Below, piece after piece: positions 20,445 to 28,455 of a stretch of DNA of 28,455 nt. Source of the DNA: Psilocybe azurescens. Its lineage: Eukaryota; Basidiomycota; Agaricomycetes; Agaricales; Agrocybaceae. Where the stretch lies: the NCBI GenBank assembly GCA_023853785.1, contig JAJIRX010000795.1:1-28455 (forward strand), written 5' to 3'. The position numbers and the translations under genes were made by a program. The notes beneath the pieces were generated by a model. It did not search any database and was not told the origin of the DNA. It saw nothing but the letters and a program-made list of their open reading frames with translations. Each line of letters opens with the position of its first letter. Position 1 is the first letter of the stretch.

Positions 20445-22734
20445 TTATTTAGACAGAGCTGAAGTAATCTCGGAGAGCTGTTTCATAGCGACTCTACGTT
20501 CGACCGCCTTGAAAAACATATTAGACTCGCAGTCCCGGATACGTGCTTGTAAAAAGAGGATTTGGTGGCGGTTAACTTCGGCATCCTCACTTGCAATAAA
20601 AGGAAGTGCTGGCTGCGTCAAAGAATTGAGAGAGCGCCTCCGGGATGACCTTAGTGGACGGATCTGCGAACCAAGAGTTTAGCGGAGGATCGCCAAAACA
20701 AGAAAAGGGCGATCGCTAGATGCGTACCTTCGGTAGACAAAAAGTCAAACTTGTCAGTTCTAGCACGTTTGGAACCAGTGGCTGCATAGCGGGACGCCTT
20801 GAGAAAAGGATGTCCTTTAGTATCAACTCCAGGGACTTGATCGTAGTCCAGTATAATCACCTCAGGGCCGTTTATCACTAGACTTGTAAGAGCCCTAGCT
20901 TTATTATCATTCATGTCAAGGGACCTAATGAAAAGGAGGACATACCTTGCTGGTATCAGCGGCCGATCGCTTACTACGAGACTTCTTAGTAGTGGAACTA
21001 ATGATCTCGACATCATCGTCAACGATCATAGGGGCGGACTGATGCAGAGAATGTTAGGGATCGCTCGATAGCACGGATAAGCGGCTTACGTCGGAAAATT
21101 CCTCCTGAGGATAGAAAGTAAGCTCAGGGTTGCTACAAGTGGAAGAGACGAACTCCACCTCTCCAGATTCATCAGTAGGGCGAGTCTGGTGAAGACGATT
21201 GCCAATCCTTTGAATCTGAAGGGCGAGTTGGGCTATAGAGAGAGAAAGCGATCGCTGTAACACTCACAACCGGGGTTTCGTCCTCTGCGGCCTTGGTAGG
21301 AGATGCAGCGTTGAGTTGGGCCTCGCGATCATGAATTCCTTTGCAGATCGCCCCAATAATGTGATACTCTGAAGTATAGCGATACAGTTTGGAATCGAAC
21401 AGTGGCAGCTCTGAAGCCCTTTTCGCAAACGAAAACGATCTCACAAGGATCCCCAAGTTGATTAATGATAGCAGCATGGTCCTTCCAGCCCACCTAGTAG
21501 AAAGCAAAAACAATCGAATACTAGTACAGGTTTAAGGATGTTAAAAACGCAAAGGAACCGTGCCGCTTCATTCAACAACGGATAATTGACAGCGGCGGTT
21601 TCAGCAGTAGGAGTCCAGTCCTTAGGAGCATGGTGAAGGGCTCGGAACGTAAAGTTCGTAGCATCCGCAACAGATGGCACAAGAGATATAGCAGTTACTT
21701 CTGAAGTGAGAACAGGCATGATGAAGTGAGGGAGATCGCTTGACAATAGGGCGATCCCTCTTATACTGGAAGAACCCTCTCATAGAAAGATCAATGGGCG
21801 AGATCGCTTGACAAGATCTGCAGAAGTGAGAAGACACTGGGCAAGCGCGTGGTAGACATTTGCAAATCAGTTCGTATGTAAAACAAGCCTAATCGAAGTG
21901 ATTAGAAAACTGATGCAACTAAATTGCCAAACTACGGGCGGAAATGGTCCGAATTTCCTCTATATTTCCAGGATGGAAAGCAACAGAACGGGGACGAGGA
22001 GCACTATAACGCTTAAAGATGGCTGAATACTCCAAACGACGGCACTCCAAAGTCAATAGGAAGTGGCGGATAGGAAAAATGGTTCTCAGAGCTGTAGTAT
22101 TCGGTACCGTCGTAAAAGCCCGGATCAGCTGAAAAAGGCTCCATCAGTTGCTAAACCCATCTAGTAAAAGTGATTAGCGCTTACGGGACGGGTAAGGATC
22201 ATTGTTGGGGAAACCTTGGCACCGTCGGGTCCGACATGAGAGTGAAAAACTGATGGAACTGAGCTCCCCAAGCAATGGGTGCTGCGCACACGGAACCAGT
22301 GATACATCGGCAGTCTGAAATGCTTGACCGGAGTATTGCCCAAAGTGAATGTCACCACGAGGAATTGCCAACTAAGAGATCATGAGTCTAGCCAACATTA
22401 ACTTCTGATAACTGTTTCTACGCACCAAGAGATGAGTCAGTTGGATGAGCTCTGCCAAAGGGGACGACCGGAACTAGGTTGTTCTTTCTGTTTCTGGTAG
22501 AACGCCCGCTTGAATTTCTGGTGAGCAGCGTTGAGGTCGTACAACAAATTGTGATAAGCAACGGGATCGCTAGTAGGGTTCATAATTTCGGGAACCTGGT
22601 AAAATAGCGCCTTGATCTCGGGGCTAGGTCTTCATATTCGTCGGCGACAGCATAACGAAAATCAAGGTCCTCATAGAAGACCTGGCTGGGGGAATTTGAA
22701 CAGGCACGTAGAGATTAGGCAAAGGATTAGACAT
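20445..22734 (-). CDS. Antisense gene C of the giant element, unknown function
   Basis: Not recognised. Read on the minus strand, it starts MSNPLPNLYVPVQIPP at 22734, 44 bp after the stop of gene B. Clear protein-like segments follow: VFYEDLDFRYAVADEYEDL, PEIKALFYQVPEIMNP, AAHQKFKRAFYQKQKE, LAELIQLTHLLVRRNSYQK, IPRGDIHFGQYSGQAFQTA, FIMPVLTSEVTAISLVPSVA, DESGEVEFVSS, IVDDDVEIISSTTKKSRSK, EVIILDYDQVPGVDTKGHPF, and a charged helical end (HQILFLQARIRDCESNM, RRVAMKQLSEITSALSK) stopping at 20445-20447. A 64-bp GT-AG intron at 20664-20727 keeps phase (STE|DPSTK). More introns are likely near 20950, 21270 and 21500. Several one-base shifts interrupt it. The KKSRSKR segment could be a nuclear signal. 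It runs toward the 3' end of pol. Confidence 0.5.
20664..20727 (-). other. Intron in antisense gene C
   Basis: The donor reads GAAG|GTACGC and the acceptor TTCGCAG|ATCC on the minus strand. Removal of 64 bp rejoins a split Asp codon. A perfect GCGATCGC at 20709-20716 lies inside the intron. Confidence 0.6.
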
Positions 22735-22778
22735 TGGTCTATACAAGACAGATAGGCTATCTAAAGCTACTTATGTGT

Positions 22779-23650
22779 TTAGTCAATCCGGCCAAGACGA
22801 GTGTGAGAATTGTGGATCGCTGAGGGAGATCCCCTTCGAGCGATCGCCTTGCGGTTGGACTTCCATATCCCATGCGGCTCAAGCGAGCCCAATTGGAAAC
22901 TGGCGAAAAGGTGAACATATTCCTGACGCCGGGCAGCCAATATTGATAGGCGCAAGTGGGGAGGAAGTAATTGGTTATTCTGAAATTGTTGATTGCTTTG
23001 GATCCACGAGGTATAAAGAATCTAGACTCTCTAACGCTCAGTATGGGTTCCTAAGCATTTTGTGAATAAAAAGTTTTACCTGTCGAATAGGCCGACTAAT
23101 GACGGGACCAATGGCACGGAAACTGGGGACCTCCGGTCGGCGATCAGAACATAGATATGGTCGTGAAGACGTCCGGGTGGTAGACCCACGGGGCCTAGTT
23201 GAATCCAGGACTTGGCAAGGTCAACAAAAATCATGCCTACTTCGTTTTCATAGTTGATGTCAGCAATGTCGAACTGGAGCTAAGATGGGGATCAGAAAGT
23301 GTTATCATCAGGACAAAAGTTATAGAGTAACGTACCAGCTGTACAGTGGCTAGGATTAAGGATTGCAGAGGTGGTACGAACCCTAGGACGGGGTCCACTT
23401 GCGCTTCAACACCCGATTCTGGCATTCATGTTTATAAATGCAATACTCATCGAGAAGCTTGCGAAGGCTTGGGCGTCGGTCGAGGGCAGAAGAGTAAGGG
23501 TGCTGGCGATACCTCTGGATAATACCCTCATCCAAGTGATAATACTCGCTGAGTGCACGCTGATAGTACGGTGTTGTGTGAGGAATGAAATCAGAAGCGA
23601 GCCTCTCTCTCGGCTAGGCGCGCAATGGGTGGAACAATAGGTGGATCCAT
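22779..23650 (-). CDS. Antisense gene B of the giant element, unknown function
   Basis: Not recognised. ATG at 23648-23650 opens MDPPIVPPIARLAEREA. After a one-base shift come PHTTPYYQRALSEYYHLDEG, IIQRYRQHPYSSALDRR and LRKLLDEYCIYKHECQNRVL, a compact helical segment. A 56-bp GT-AG intron (23280-23335) joins TVQL to LQFDIADINYENEVGMIFVD, followed by GPVGLPPGRLHDHIYVLIAD. A second intron probably starts at GTAAAAC near 23080. The last part reads HLRLSILAARRQEYVHLFAS, then IARRGSPSAIHNSHTRLGRI to a TAA at 22779-22781. A palindromic TATA box lies 33-44 bp upstream of the ATG. The dense, ordinary amino-acid use and clean intron argue for a real gene. Confidence 0.55.
23280..23335 (-). other. Intron in antisense gene B
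   Basis: The minus strand reads CAGCTG|GTACGTTAC and ATCTTAG|CTCCAG. The 56-bp intron joins two protein-like segments in phase 0. Confidence 0.65.
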
Positions 23651-23682
23651 GGCTACGGGACAAGACTAACTATGTCGATTCT

Positions 23683-23694
23683 CCTTTATAAAGG
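23683..23694 (-). promoter_or_regulatory. Palindromic TATA box upstream of antisense gene B
   Basis: CCTTTATAAAGG is a perfect 12-bp palindrome containing TATAAA. It ends 33 bp before the gene B ATG, so a start site about 25-30 bp downstream would give a very short leader. Being symmetric it does not itself fix direction; direction is inferred from the gene. Confidence 0.5.
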
Positions 23695-23699
23695 ATCGC

Positions 23700-24081
23700 C
23701 CGGGTCAGGTATAACTTATGGGATCCACACGTGGTCGGCCGCTGTATTACACATAATTCAGTGCGAATGCTTGCGATCTCTACACAACTAGGGAGTTGTG
23801 ATCTTTAGTTGGGGAGTGCGATCACCATGTGTAGCGATCACTACGAAGCGATCACCACGTGGGTAGAGGACTTAGAAGAAATTTTGCGATTTTAAAAATC
23901 TAGTGATTCTCTAACAAGTTTTTAAAAGAAACGAAACAGCAATTAGTAAAAGTAAAATAAGCAGTAGGACTGAAGACTCGGCAAGGAAAAGGATAGCATG
24001 GTCAATTAAGAGAGATCAATGTAACTAATTTCTTAAAGAAACATTCACCCGACCAAGAAAAAGGGTTTCATTACAAGAGAA
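23700..24081. other. Spacer between antisense genes A and B with clustered GCGATCAC sites
   Basis: No ORF is supportable. The part next to gene B carries three GCGATCAC copies at 23818-23825, 23834-23841 and 23848-23855, spaced 16 and 14 bp, plus TGCGATCTC at 23772. The rest (23880-24080) is AT-rich and would form the 3' untranslated end of gene A. Confidence 0.5.
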
Positions 24082-26095
24082 TTATGCGATACAAATAAAA
24101 CTACTATAGGAAGAAACCCTGAAAAATATCCTAAGTAGTATGCAAAAAGTGCACAAAAAGAAAAGTACTGCCATATAAAAACATATAAAGTCCCAAGAAA
24201 GCAAGGGTGAAAAACAGTCAGTGAGCGAGCCGGGCCTTCTTGGAGGGCGATCGTCCTCAGACTCTTCGGCAGATCCTTCAGAAACGGAGTCAGAGGACTC
24301 CTCCGTTACGGCAGGGGAGCCTTCTCGGGCGATCCCCGTCCTCGGAAGAACTCTCTCCTCCACTGTCAGATGAGACAGACTCGGTGGAGTCCTCACTGGA
24401 CTCTTTGCCACTGGGAACTTCCTCGGCCTCCAAATCGAGCATGGGATGATCATCAGAGGGTCGAGGGACAGGAGGGACGAAGTTCCCGTCGTCATCCAGA
24501 TAGCCAGATTCTTGAAGCAGCTGATAAAGCTGCGGGAATCGCTCGAGATGGCGAGGGAAGGGGCTCGAAGGAGTTCGTGCAAATTTCGGAGAGGGAATCG
24601 CCCACTTCAAAGGGTCCTCCAGATCAAAAGAGAGAAGCCGATGGCCGCTCGTCGAAGCGCTTCGTCACCATCAAACAAGGGGCTAAAACGTTGTCGGGGG
24701 TTGGGGAAGTTGTGGACGATCGCCTGAAGGGTCTCGGAGAGGCGGAACTCTAAATCAAGCGTGCGAGACTGGAGTCGGGCGGCGTCGATCGCCTCGACCT
24801 CAAGGCGACGCGCATCCCGCAAATCCCGACATAGCAAGCGTAGGGCTAAAAGAAATCTGTTAAAAAGCATACCGGGGTAAAACTGCAAAGATAAAAACTT
24901 ACCATTGGCCGAAAGCGATCCCATCTGAGCGTACCGGTTGTACAGACGCATCTGGACAGGTGGGAGCGAAAGAGCAGGGTTTTGGTTTTGGCCTCTGGCA
25001 AGGTCCACAACGCGCCAAGGCCGCGGAATGTACAGGCCGAAGGTGTGTTTGACAAAACACACTGGGCGCAAATCATCAGAGGCTGGCAAAACACTTAAAG
25101 TCAGAAATAATCAGTCAGATAAAGCAAAAGTGACCTACAACAGACTTGTGATTGCCTAGATCAGCGAGCTCGAGCAATAGGAGGATCGTCTGGACTCGCC
25201 GCCCGCAGAACAGGCTCACCAGGGTTCGCCTCGAGTGCAGCGATCGCCGTCGATTTCTTGCGATCGTATGACTTGTGGACTCCTCGTTGGCCAGTCGTTG
25301 ACTTAGCGGCACCGTTTTCGTTTGGCAGGAGGATCGACGGGTGCTGGAGTTATGTCGAGGAGAGGGCGATCGCCCGAACGCCGCTTGGACCTGCTACGGG
25401 CGTGGAGGGAAGAGCGCGGTGGCGACGGTCCTCAGCCTGAGCGAACATCTCCAGGATCTCCATCGGACGGAGAGGTGGGGATGCAGCAACTGGAGAAGCG
25501 GGAGGAGGGTAAGGCGCGAGCTTTACCTTTCCCTTTGACGCGGCGAGAGGGCATTGTTCTGGTGGCCTGAGGACCAGAGGAGGGAGCGATCGCCTCGTCT
25601 GTCGGGCTAGAGGGACGATCCCCGTCGAAGACCTAAGAAAAGCAGCACCGGCCAGACTATGCACGTCCCAAGAGATCGTGTTCTCCTAAACAAGAAGTAG
25701 TCACGGCTGTAAAATATAAATAGCAAAACAAAGTGATAAAAGACCTACCGTAGAGAAAGGACACGAGGAAAGAAGTGGTACAACTCAAAAGTCCGAGACC
25801 GTGCCCGAACAAACAAGAAAATATGTTGCGAAAGTGTGCGGCGCACACTGATTGCGAACTCGGATTCTTCAAAGTCTTTATCCTCGTACTGGAGGAAGTG
25901 GTTGGACTAATAGAAATTGTTGAATAAGAGAAAACAAGTGAAAGCGGGAATCGTGCAACTCACCAGATGAACTTGCATTTCACCAAGAACGACGGCGGCC
26001 TCTTCATGCGTCAGTCGATCCTCGCGAACGGGGCTTTGTGGGCAAGTTCCCAGGCCTTTTGCAGATGGTGGAGAAGCTCTTGAGAAGGGAGGCAT
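24082..26095 (-). CDS. Antisense gene A of the giant element, unknown function
   Basis: Not recognised. The first ATG is 26095. Exon 1 ends HEEAAVVLGEMQVHL; a 57-bp intron (25907-25963) leads to SNHFLQYEDKDFEESEFAI. A 42-bp intron (25707-25748) leads to RRDYFLFRRTRSLG. A basic Ser/Pro-rich region follows (SRRVKGKGKARALPSS, GVHKSYDRKKSTAIAALEAN). Then comes a conserved-looking block: SDDLRPVCFVKHTFGLYIPR, PWRVVDLARGQNQNPAL, LPPVQMRLYNRYAQMGSL. A 57-bp intron (24846-24902) joins SAN to ALRLLCRDLRDARRLEVEAI in exact phase, followed by a coiled-coil-like stretch. The end is acidic (SGYLDDDGNFVPPVPRPS, PSGKESSEDSTESVSSDS). Several one-base shifts are present. The last 40 codons before 24082 are AT-rich and hydrophobic and may be untranslated, so the true stop is uncertain. 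Confidence 0.55.
24846..24902 (-). other. Intron in antisense gene A
   Basis: The minus strand reads GCCAATG|GTAAGT and TTTTAG|CCCTACGC. Removing 57 bp restores a split Ala codon and joins two open segments in frame. The donor is the consensus GTAAGT. Confidence 0.7.
25707..25748 (-). other. Second intron of antisense gene A
   Basis: The donor is CTACG|GTAGGT and the acceptor TTTTACAG|CCGTGAC. The 42-bp intron joins split codons to read LRRDYFLFRR. Confidence 0.55.
25907..25963 (-). other. First intron of antisense gene A
   Basis: The donor is CATCTG|GTGAGT and the acceptor TTCTATTAG|TCCAAC. The 57-bp intron lies in phase 0 between MQVHL and SNHFLQ. Confidence 0.65.
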
Positions 26096-26159
26096 GATAC
26101 GGAAAGAGCAGTGAGAAAGATGGGTGTAGGTGGGCTGCCAGCCAGTAAATCGCCCCAGC

Positions 26160-26166
26160 TTTTATG
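26160..26166 (-). promoter_or_regulatory. TATA-like box upstream of antisense gene A
   Basis: CATAAAA on the minus strand lies about 65-71 bp upstream of the gene A ATG. The sequence about 30 bp further on is pyrimidine-rich (CACCCATCTTTCTCACTGC) and suits a start site. This would let the antisense block be transcribed from inside the element rather than from the 3' LTR. Confidence 0.35.
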
Positions 26167-26528
26167 TGAAAAAATGTGTACGGCAGCGACGATAGAGAAG
26201 CGCCGAAAGACTAAAGTTAAATTGACGCCCAAAGAAACCCGCTAATGAGACGGTGATCTCCGTGCCTAATTATAGGCATGGCTATTAATAAACATCACGG
26301 CGATCACGGATATCGGAAGGGGATCGCGGGACGAGATATCTCAGCCAGGGGCGATCGCTGCCTAACGTTGAGGGTATCCTCCCACTGGAACATAGTGAAC
26401 TCCTGATAGGAATAAACTGAACTTGTAATAACCGTACTTGGCCAAAATCAGAAGGAGTGCATCTTCGGACAAACCCAAAGTAATAGTGAAACCAAGTGAG
26501 CGATCGACTGAGGACAGTCATCTTTTAG
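26167..26528. other. Spacer between antisense gene A and the polypurine tract
   Basis: I see no supportable gene. The stretch holds one perfect GCGATCGC (26351) and several partial copies (GCGATCAC near 26300, GCGATCGA near 26500). It is probably the upstream region of gene A and the 3' non-coding end of the sense element. Confidence 0.45.
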
Positions 26529-26530
26529 TT

Positions 26531-26538
26531 GGGGGAGA
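26531..26538 (+). other. Polypurine tract
   Basis: GGGGGAGA directly precedes the TGAAAGGG that opens the 3' LTR, the expected place for the plus-strand primer of reverse transcription. Confidence 0.8.
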
Positions 26539-28450
26539 TGAAAGGGTGTAAACCATTCTGAGCTTACAATTCATAGTGAGACACAGAGGCCCTTATTTTG
26601 CGATTGTTATCTGTAATAAACTAGTACATTATACTAGTGAAGGGTAGGAGATACGCCAGACTATTAGGCTTTGAGGCTTTACTTCCTAGTGGGCCAACAA
26701 GAGTAATAGACCTTACAAACTAACTAAGGTGTAGTGTGGCCTATTAATCAGTGCTACGAATCAAAGACTACCTTTAGTTTCCTACACAGCTATCAAAGCA
26801 ACCTAACCGAGCGTCCGAAGCGATCGCCCGCTCCATTGATCATACTATTAGTCCCATGCAAAGAAGAAACCCTTAAGAAATGACCTTGGCTCTTACAGGG
26901 GTAACACCCACCAGTGTCTTACCGAGCGATCGCCAAGTGATGAAAACCTTATTAATTAGCAAAGCATCACTGTGTCCAGGCCTCACAAAGGCTGTTCACT
27001 AAATTAGGCGATCAACCGCTCGGGGATCAGGCATCACTGCGCCACGGGTGATCGCCCACGGACCGAATGTATTGGCAATTGAAATCTTGTGTACAACTCA
27101 GCATATGGCGGTCTAATAGATCCGACTATAACAACTTGTAATTTGCAATGCAGCCAACGTGAGTGAGCGATCGCCCAGCCGGCGATCGCCACACGATACT
27201 AGAGGTAACTTGCCTCATGATAAGGGCACCTGCTGTTCCAGGGGTCCTAAACCAATAGCAACTGTGCTGGGAACCTTGGGAGGGTTTCCTAGGAAATATA
27301 CCCCTAAGTAATCTAGTCCCGACATGCCTTAGCCGCGAGCCATCTGATAAAATAAGTCGGGTGATCGCTACCCAAGAAGGCACTGCCGCATGGACAACCA
27401 TGTTATCTTCAAATAGCGCCGTAGCCCAGGCAAACTAGTACTTTCCACTATTATAATTGGTGCAGCAAAGGCTAGGCAGCACGCGGTCCATTTCCTTCCT
27501 TTTCTCTTAGTCTCTTTCAATTATCACAAGCCAAAGTATCTATTTAGTCTATAAAAACAGTCCTGTATCTTAGAATAGGAACCAAGTAATTTACACCCCA
27601 GATTTGATATCAGAATTTACTCTGAATAAGAATTCTAGTGTTAACACTTCGAGGACTAGTGATTTGTGTGATAAGAGATCGAACACTGCAGTTCACCTTA
27701 AGCAATTAGGCGTTACCTGGTTTCGTGAGCGATCGCCATTGTGATATTCAACGTCAGGTCTATTAGACTTGATAAGCAGGCTTTTATAAGTCATCCGTGG
27801 ACTGCCCTGGGGATTGTTAAGTACGGATTGGAACCCTATACGACTAGCGATTGCTCATAGTAACTAGGGACGACTGTCAGAGAACTCCGACTGTTCAGGA
27901 CGTTGCCTATAGTAAGACTGCCCTGGGGATTATTAAGTACGGGTGGGAACCCTATAAAGGCTAGTGATCGCTCATAGTAACTAGGGACGACTGTCAGAGA
28001 AATCCGACTGTTTCAGGGCGTTGCCTATAGTAAACTAAGGACTGTGGACTAGTGTGCCCAGTTGCTTATAGGAACCAAGGATCTACTACGTGTTAATACG
28101 GGTGATCGCTTATAGTGTTTGACAAAGTTTGAGTTTGGGTTTTATAAAGAGAAACTGTTAAGTGTCCCGTGTACACTCGCCCCAAAAGCGATCCCCTGAT
28201 ATTGGTGATCGCCCTCATATAAGAGAGACCACCCTTACTATTCAAGTGCCTTGTGTGTACTAGCCTGTAAAACGTTCTCTAGCTACTAGTGATCACCCCA
28301 GCGCGATCGTCTAAGTCTGTACTCTGCTAAACTAGTTATTGTAATAAGCCTTACGAGCTTACCCTCCCAGATCGAACTGATCAATATAAATATTTTGATT
28401 GGGTGTTGTGTATTGGGCAATTACAAAGTCACCCCGCACTAAACATCTCA
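26539..28450 (+). repeat. 3' LTR of the giant element
   Basis: It matches the 5' LTR from TGAAAGGG to CATCTCA, with the same five GCGATCGC sites (26820, 26926, 27167, 27182, 27729) and the same internal 116-bp duplication (27801-28033). After CA the sequence CGCGC runs to the end of the window; in the 5' copy TCTGGAGCCC follows, which fixes the LTR end. Length is 1,912 bp. Confidence 0.92.
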
Positions 28451-28455
28451 CGCGC

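Larger units (their letters stand above)
11602..27736. repeat. Dispersed GCGATCGC palindromes across the giant element
   Basis: Perfect copies counted by eye start at 11602, 11709, 11955, 11970, 12519, 14426, 14628, 16603, 18838, 20294, 20709, 21248, 22840, 25240, 25366, 25586, 26351, 26820, 26926, 27167, 27182 and 27729. They lie in LTRs, gag, pol, an intron and antisense exons alike. Many one-base variants exist (GTGATCGC, GCGATCAC, GCGATCCC, GGATCGCC). An 8-base word is expected about 0.3 times in 17 kb at equal base use. Left of 11317 only one overlapping pair (5011-5024) is seen. Confidence 0.9.
11317..28450 (+). mobile_element. Giant Ty3-type LTR retrotransposon with antisense gene block
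   Basis: Two direct copies of a 1.9-kb LTR (11317-13243 and 26539-28450) flank a 13.3-kb interior. A tRNA-like primer site follows the 5' LTR and GGGGGAGA precedes the 3' LTR. Sense-strand gag and pol occupy 13361-20257. The 6.3 kb beyond pol carries three antisense intron-containing genes and no sense ORF I can support. The element lies inside the second accessory ORF of an older chromovirus. The flanks TGCGG (left) and CGCGC (right, end of window) do not form a target duplication. Total length is about 17.1 kb, large for a fungal Ty3 element. Confidence 0.9.

Noticed and set aside
23371..23640. Plus-strand frame of 89 codons across the post-pol region
   Set aside because: It lies opposite gene B, whose minus-strand reading has a matching intron and better protein-like composition.
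24082..24200. Hydrophobic segment at the end of antisense gene A (FICFYMAVLFFLCTFCILL) as a membrane or envelope-like protein
   Set aside because: It is read from AT-rich sequence that looks like a 3' untranslated end, is reached only through frameshifts, and lacks a signal peptide or envelope motif.
11317..28450. Cyanobacterial origin suggested by the HIP1-like word GCGATCGC
   Set aside because: LTRs, Ty3 gag-pol, short spliceosomal introns and TATA boxes show a eukaryotic retroelement; the shared word is not evidence of bacterial ancestry.
28451..28455. CGCGC as a target-site duplication
   Set aside because: It does not match the five bases before the 5' LTR (TGCGG).

Overview
The window looks like repeat-rich nuclear DNA of a mushroom-forming basidiomycete. 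The evidence is a KDZ transposase of the fungal CxC5/CxC6 type, GT-AG introns of about 42-64 bp with matching phases, a chromodomain-carrying Ty3 element, and a second Ty3 element whose pol motifs are typical of Agaricomycetes. Organism identity is an inference. No rRNA, tRNA or CRISPR array was seen, and I recognise no host housekeeping gene.

Layout. 1-315: tandem and direct repeats. 349-2650 (-): a two-exon KDZ transposase. 2737-4568 (-): a four-exon gene of unknown function just upstream of it. 4569-5547: GC-rich, strand-skewed DNA without a supportable gene. 5548-6065: five copies of a 57-86 bp AT-rich tandem repeat, then a GC-rich foldback. 6124-11316 (+): a 5'-truncated, decayed chromovirus (gag end, protease, RT, RNase H, integrase, chromodomain) followed by two small accessory ORFs; the second is cut inside a zinc knuckle by the next element.

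11317-28450 is one very large LTR retrotransposon (about 17.1 kb). It has 1.9-kb LTRs that start TGA and end TCA, a primer binding site just after the 5' LTR, and a polypurine tract just before the 3' LTR. Its sense strand carries gag and pol (13361-20257) with all the catalytic residues I looked for still in place, though broken by many one-base frameshifts. By eye the LTRs differ by few substitutions and mostly by short indels, so the insertion is young and many frameshifts may be read errors.

The most unusual part is the 6.3 kb between the end of pol and the 3' LTR. It carries three successive genes on the opposite strand (26095 to 24082, 23650 to 22779, 22734 to 20445). They have short introns with matching phases and TATA-like boxes upstream of the first two, and they converge on the 3' end of pol. 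I do not recognise the products. The whole element is also studded with the palindrome GCGATCGC: 22 perfect copies by eye, where about 0.3 would be expected by chance. Together this suggests a giant retroelement with an antisense accessory gene cassette and a highly iterated palindrome; both deserve study.
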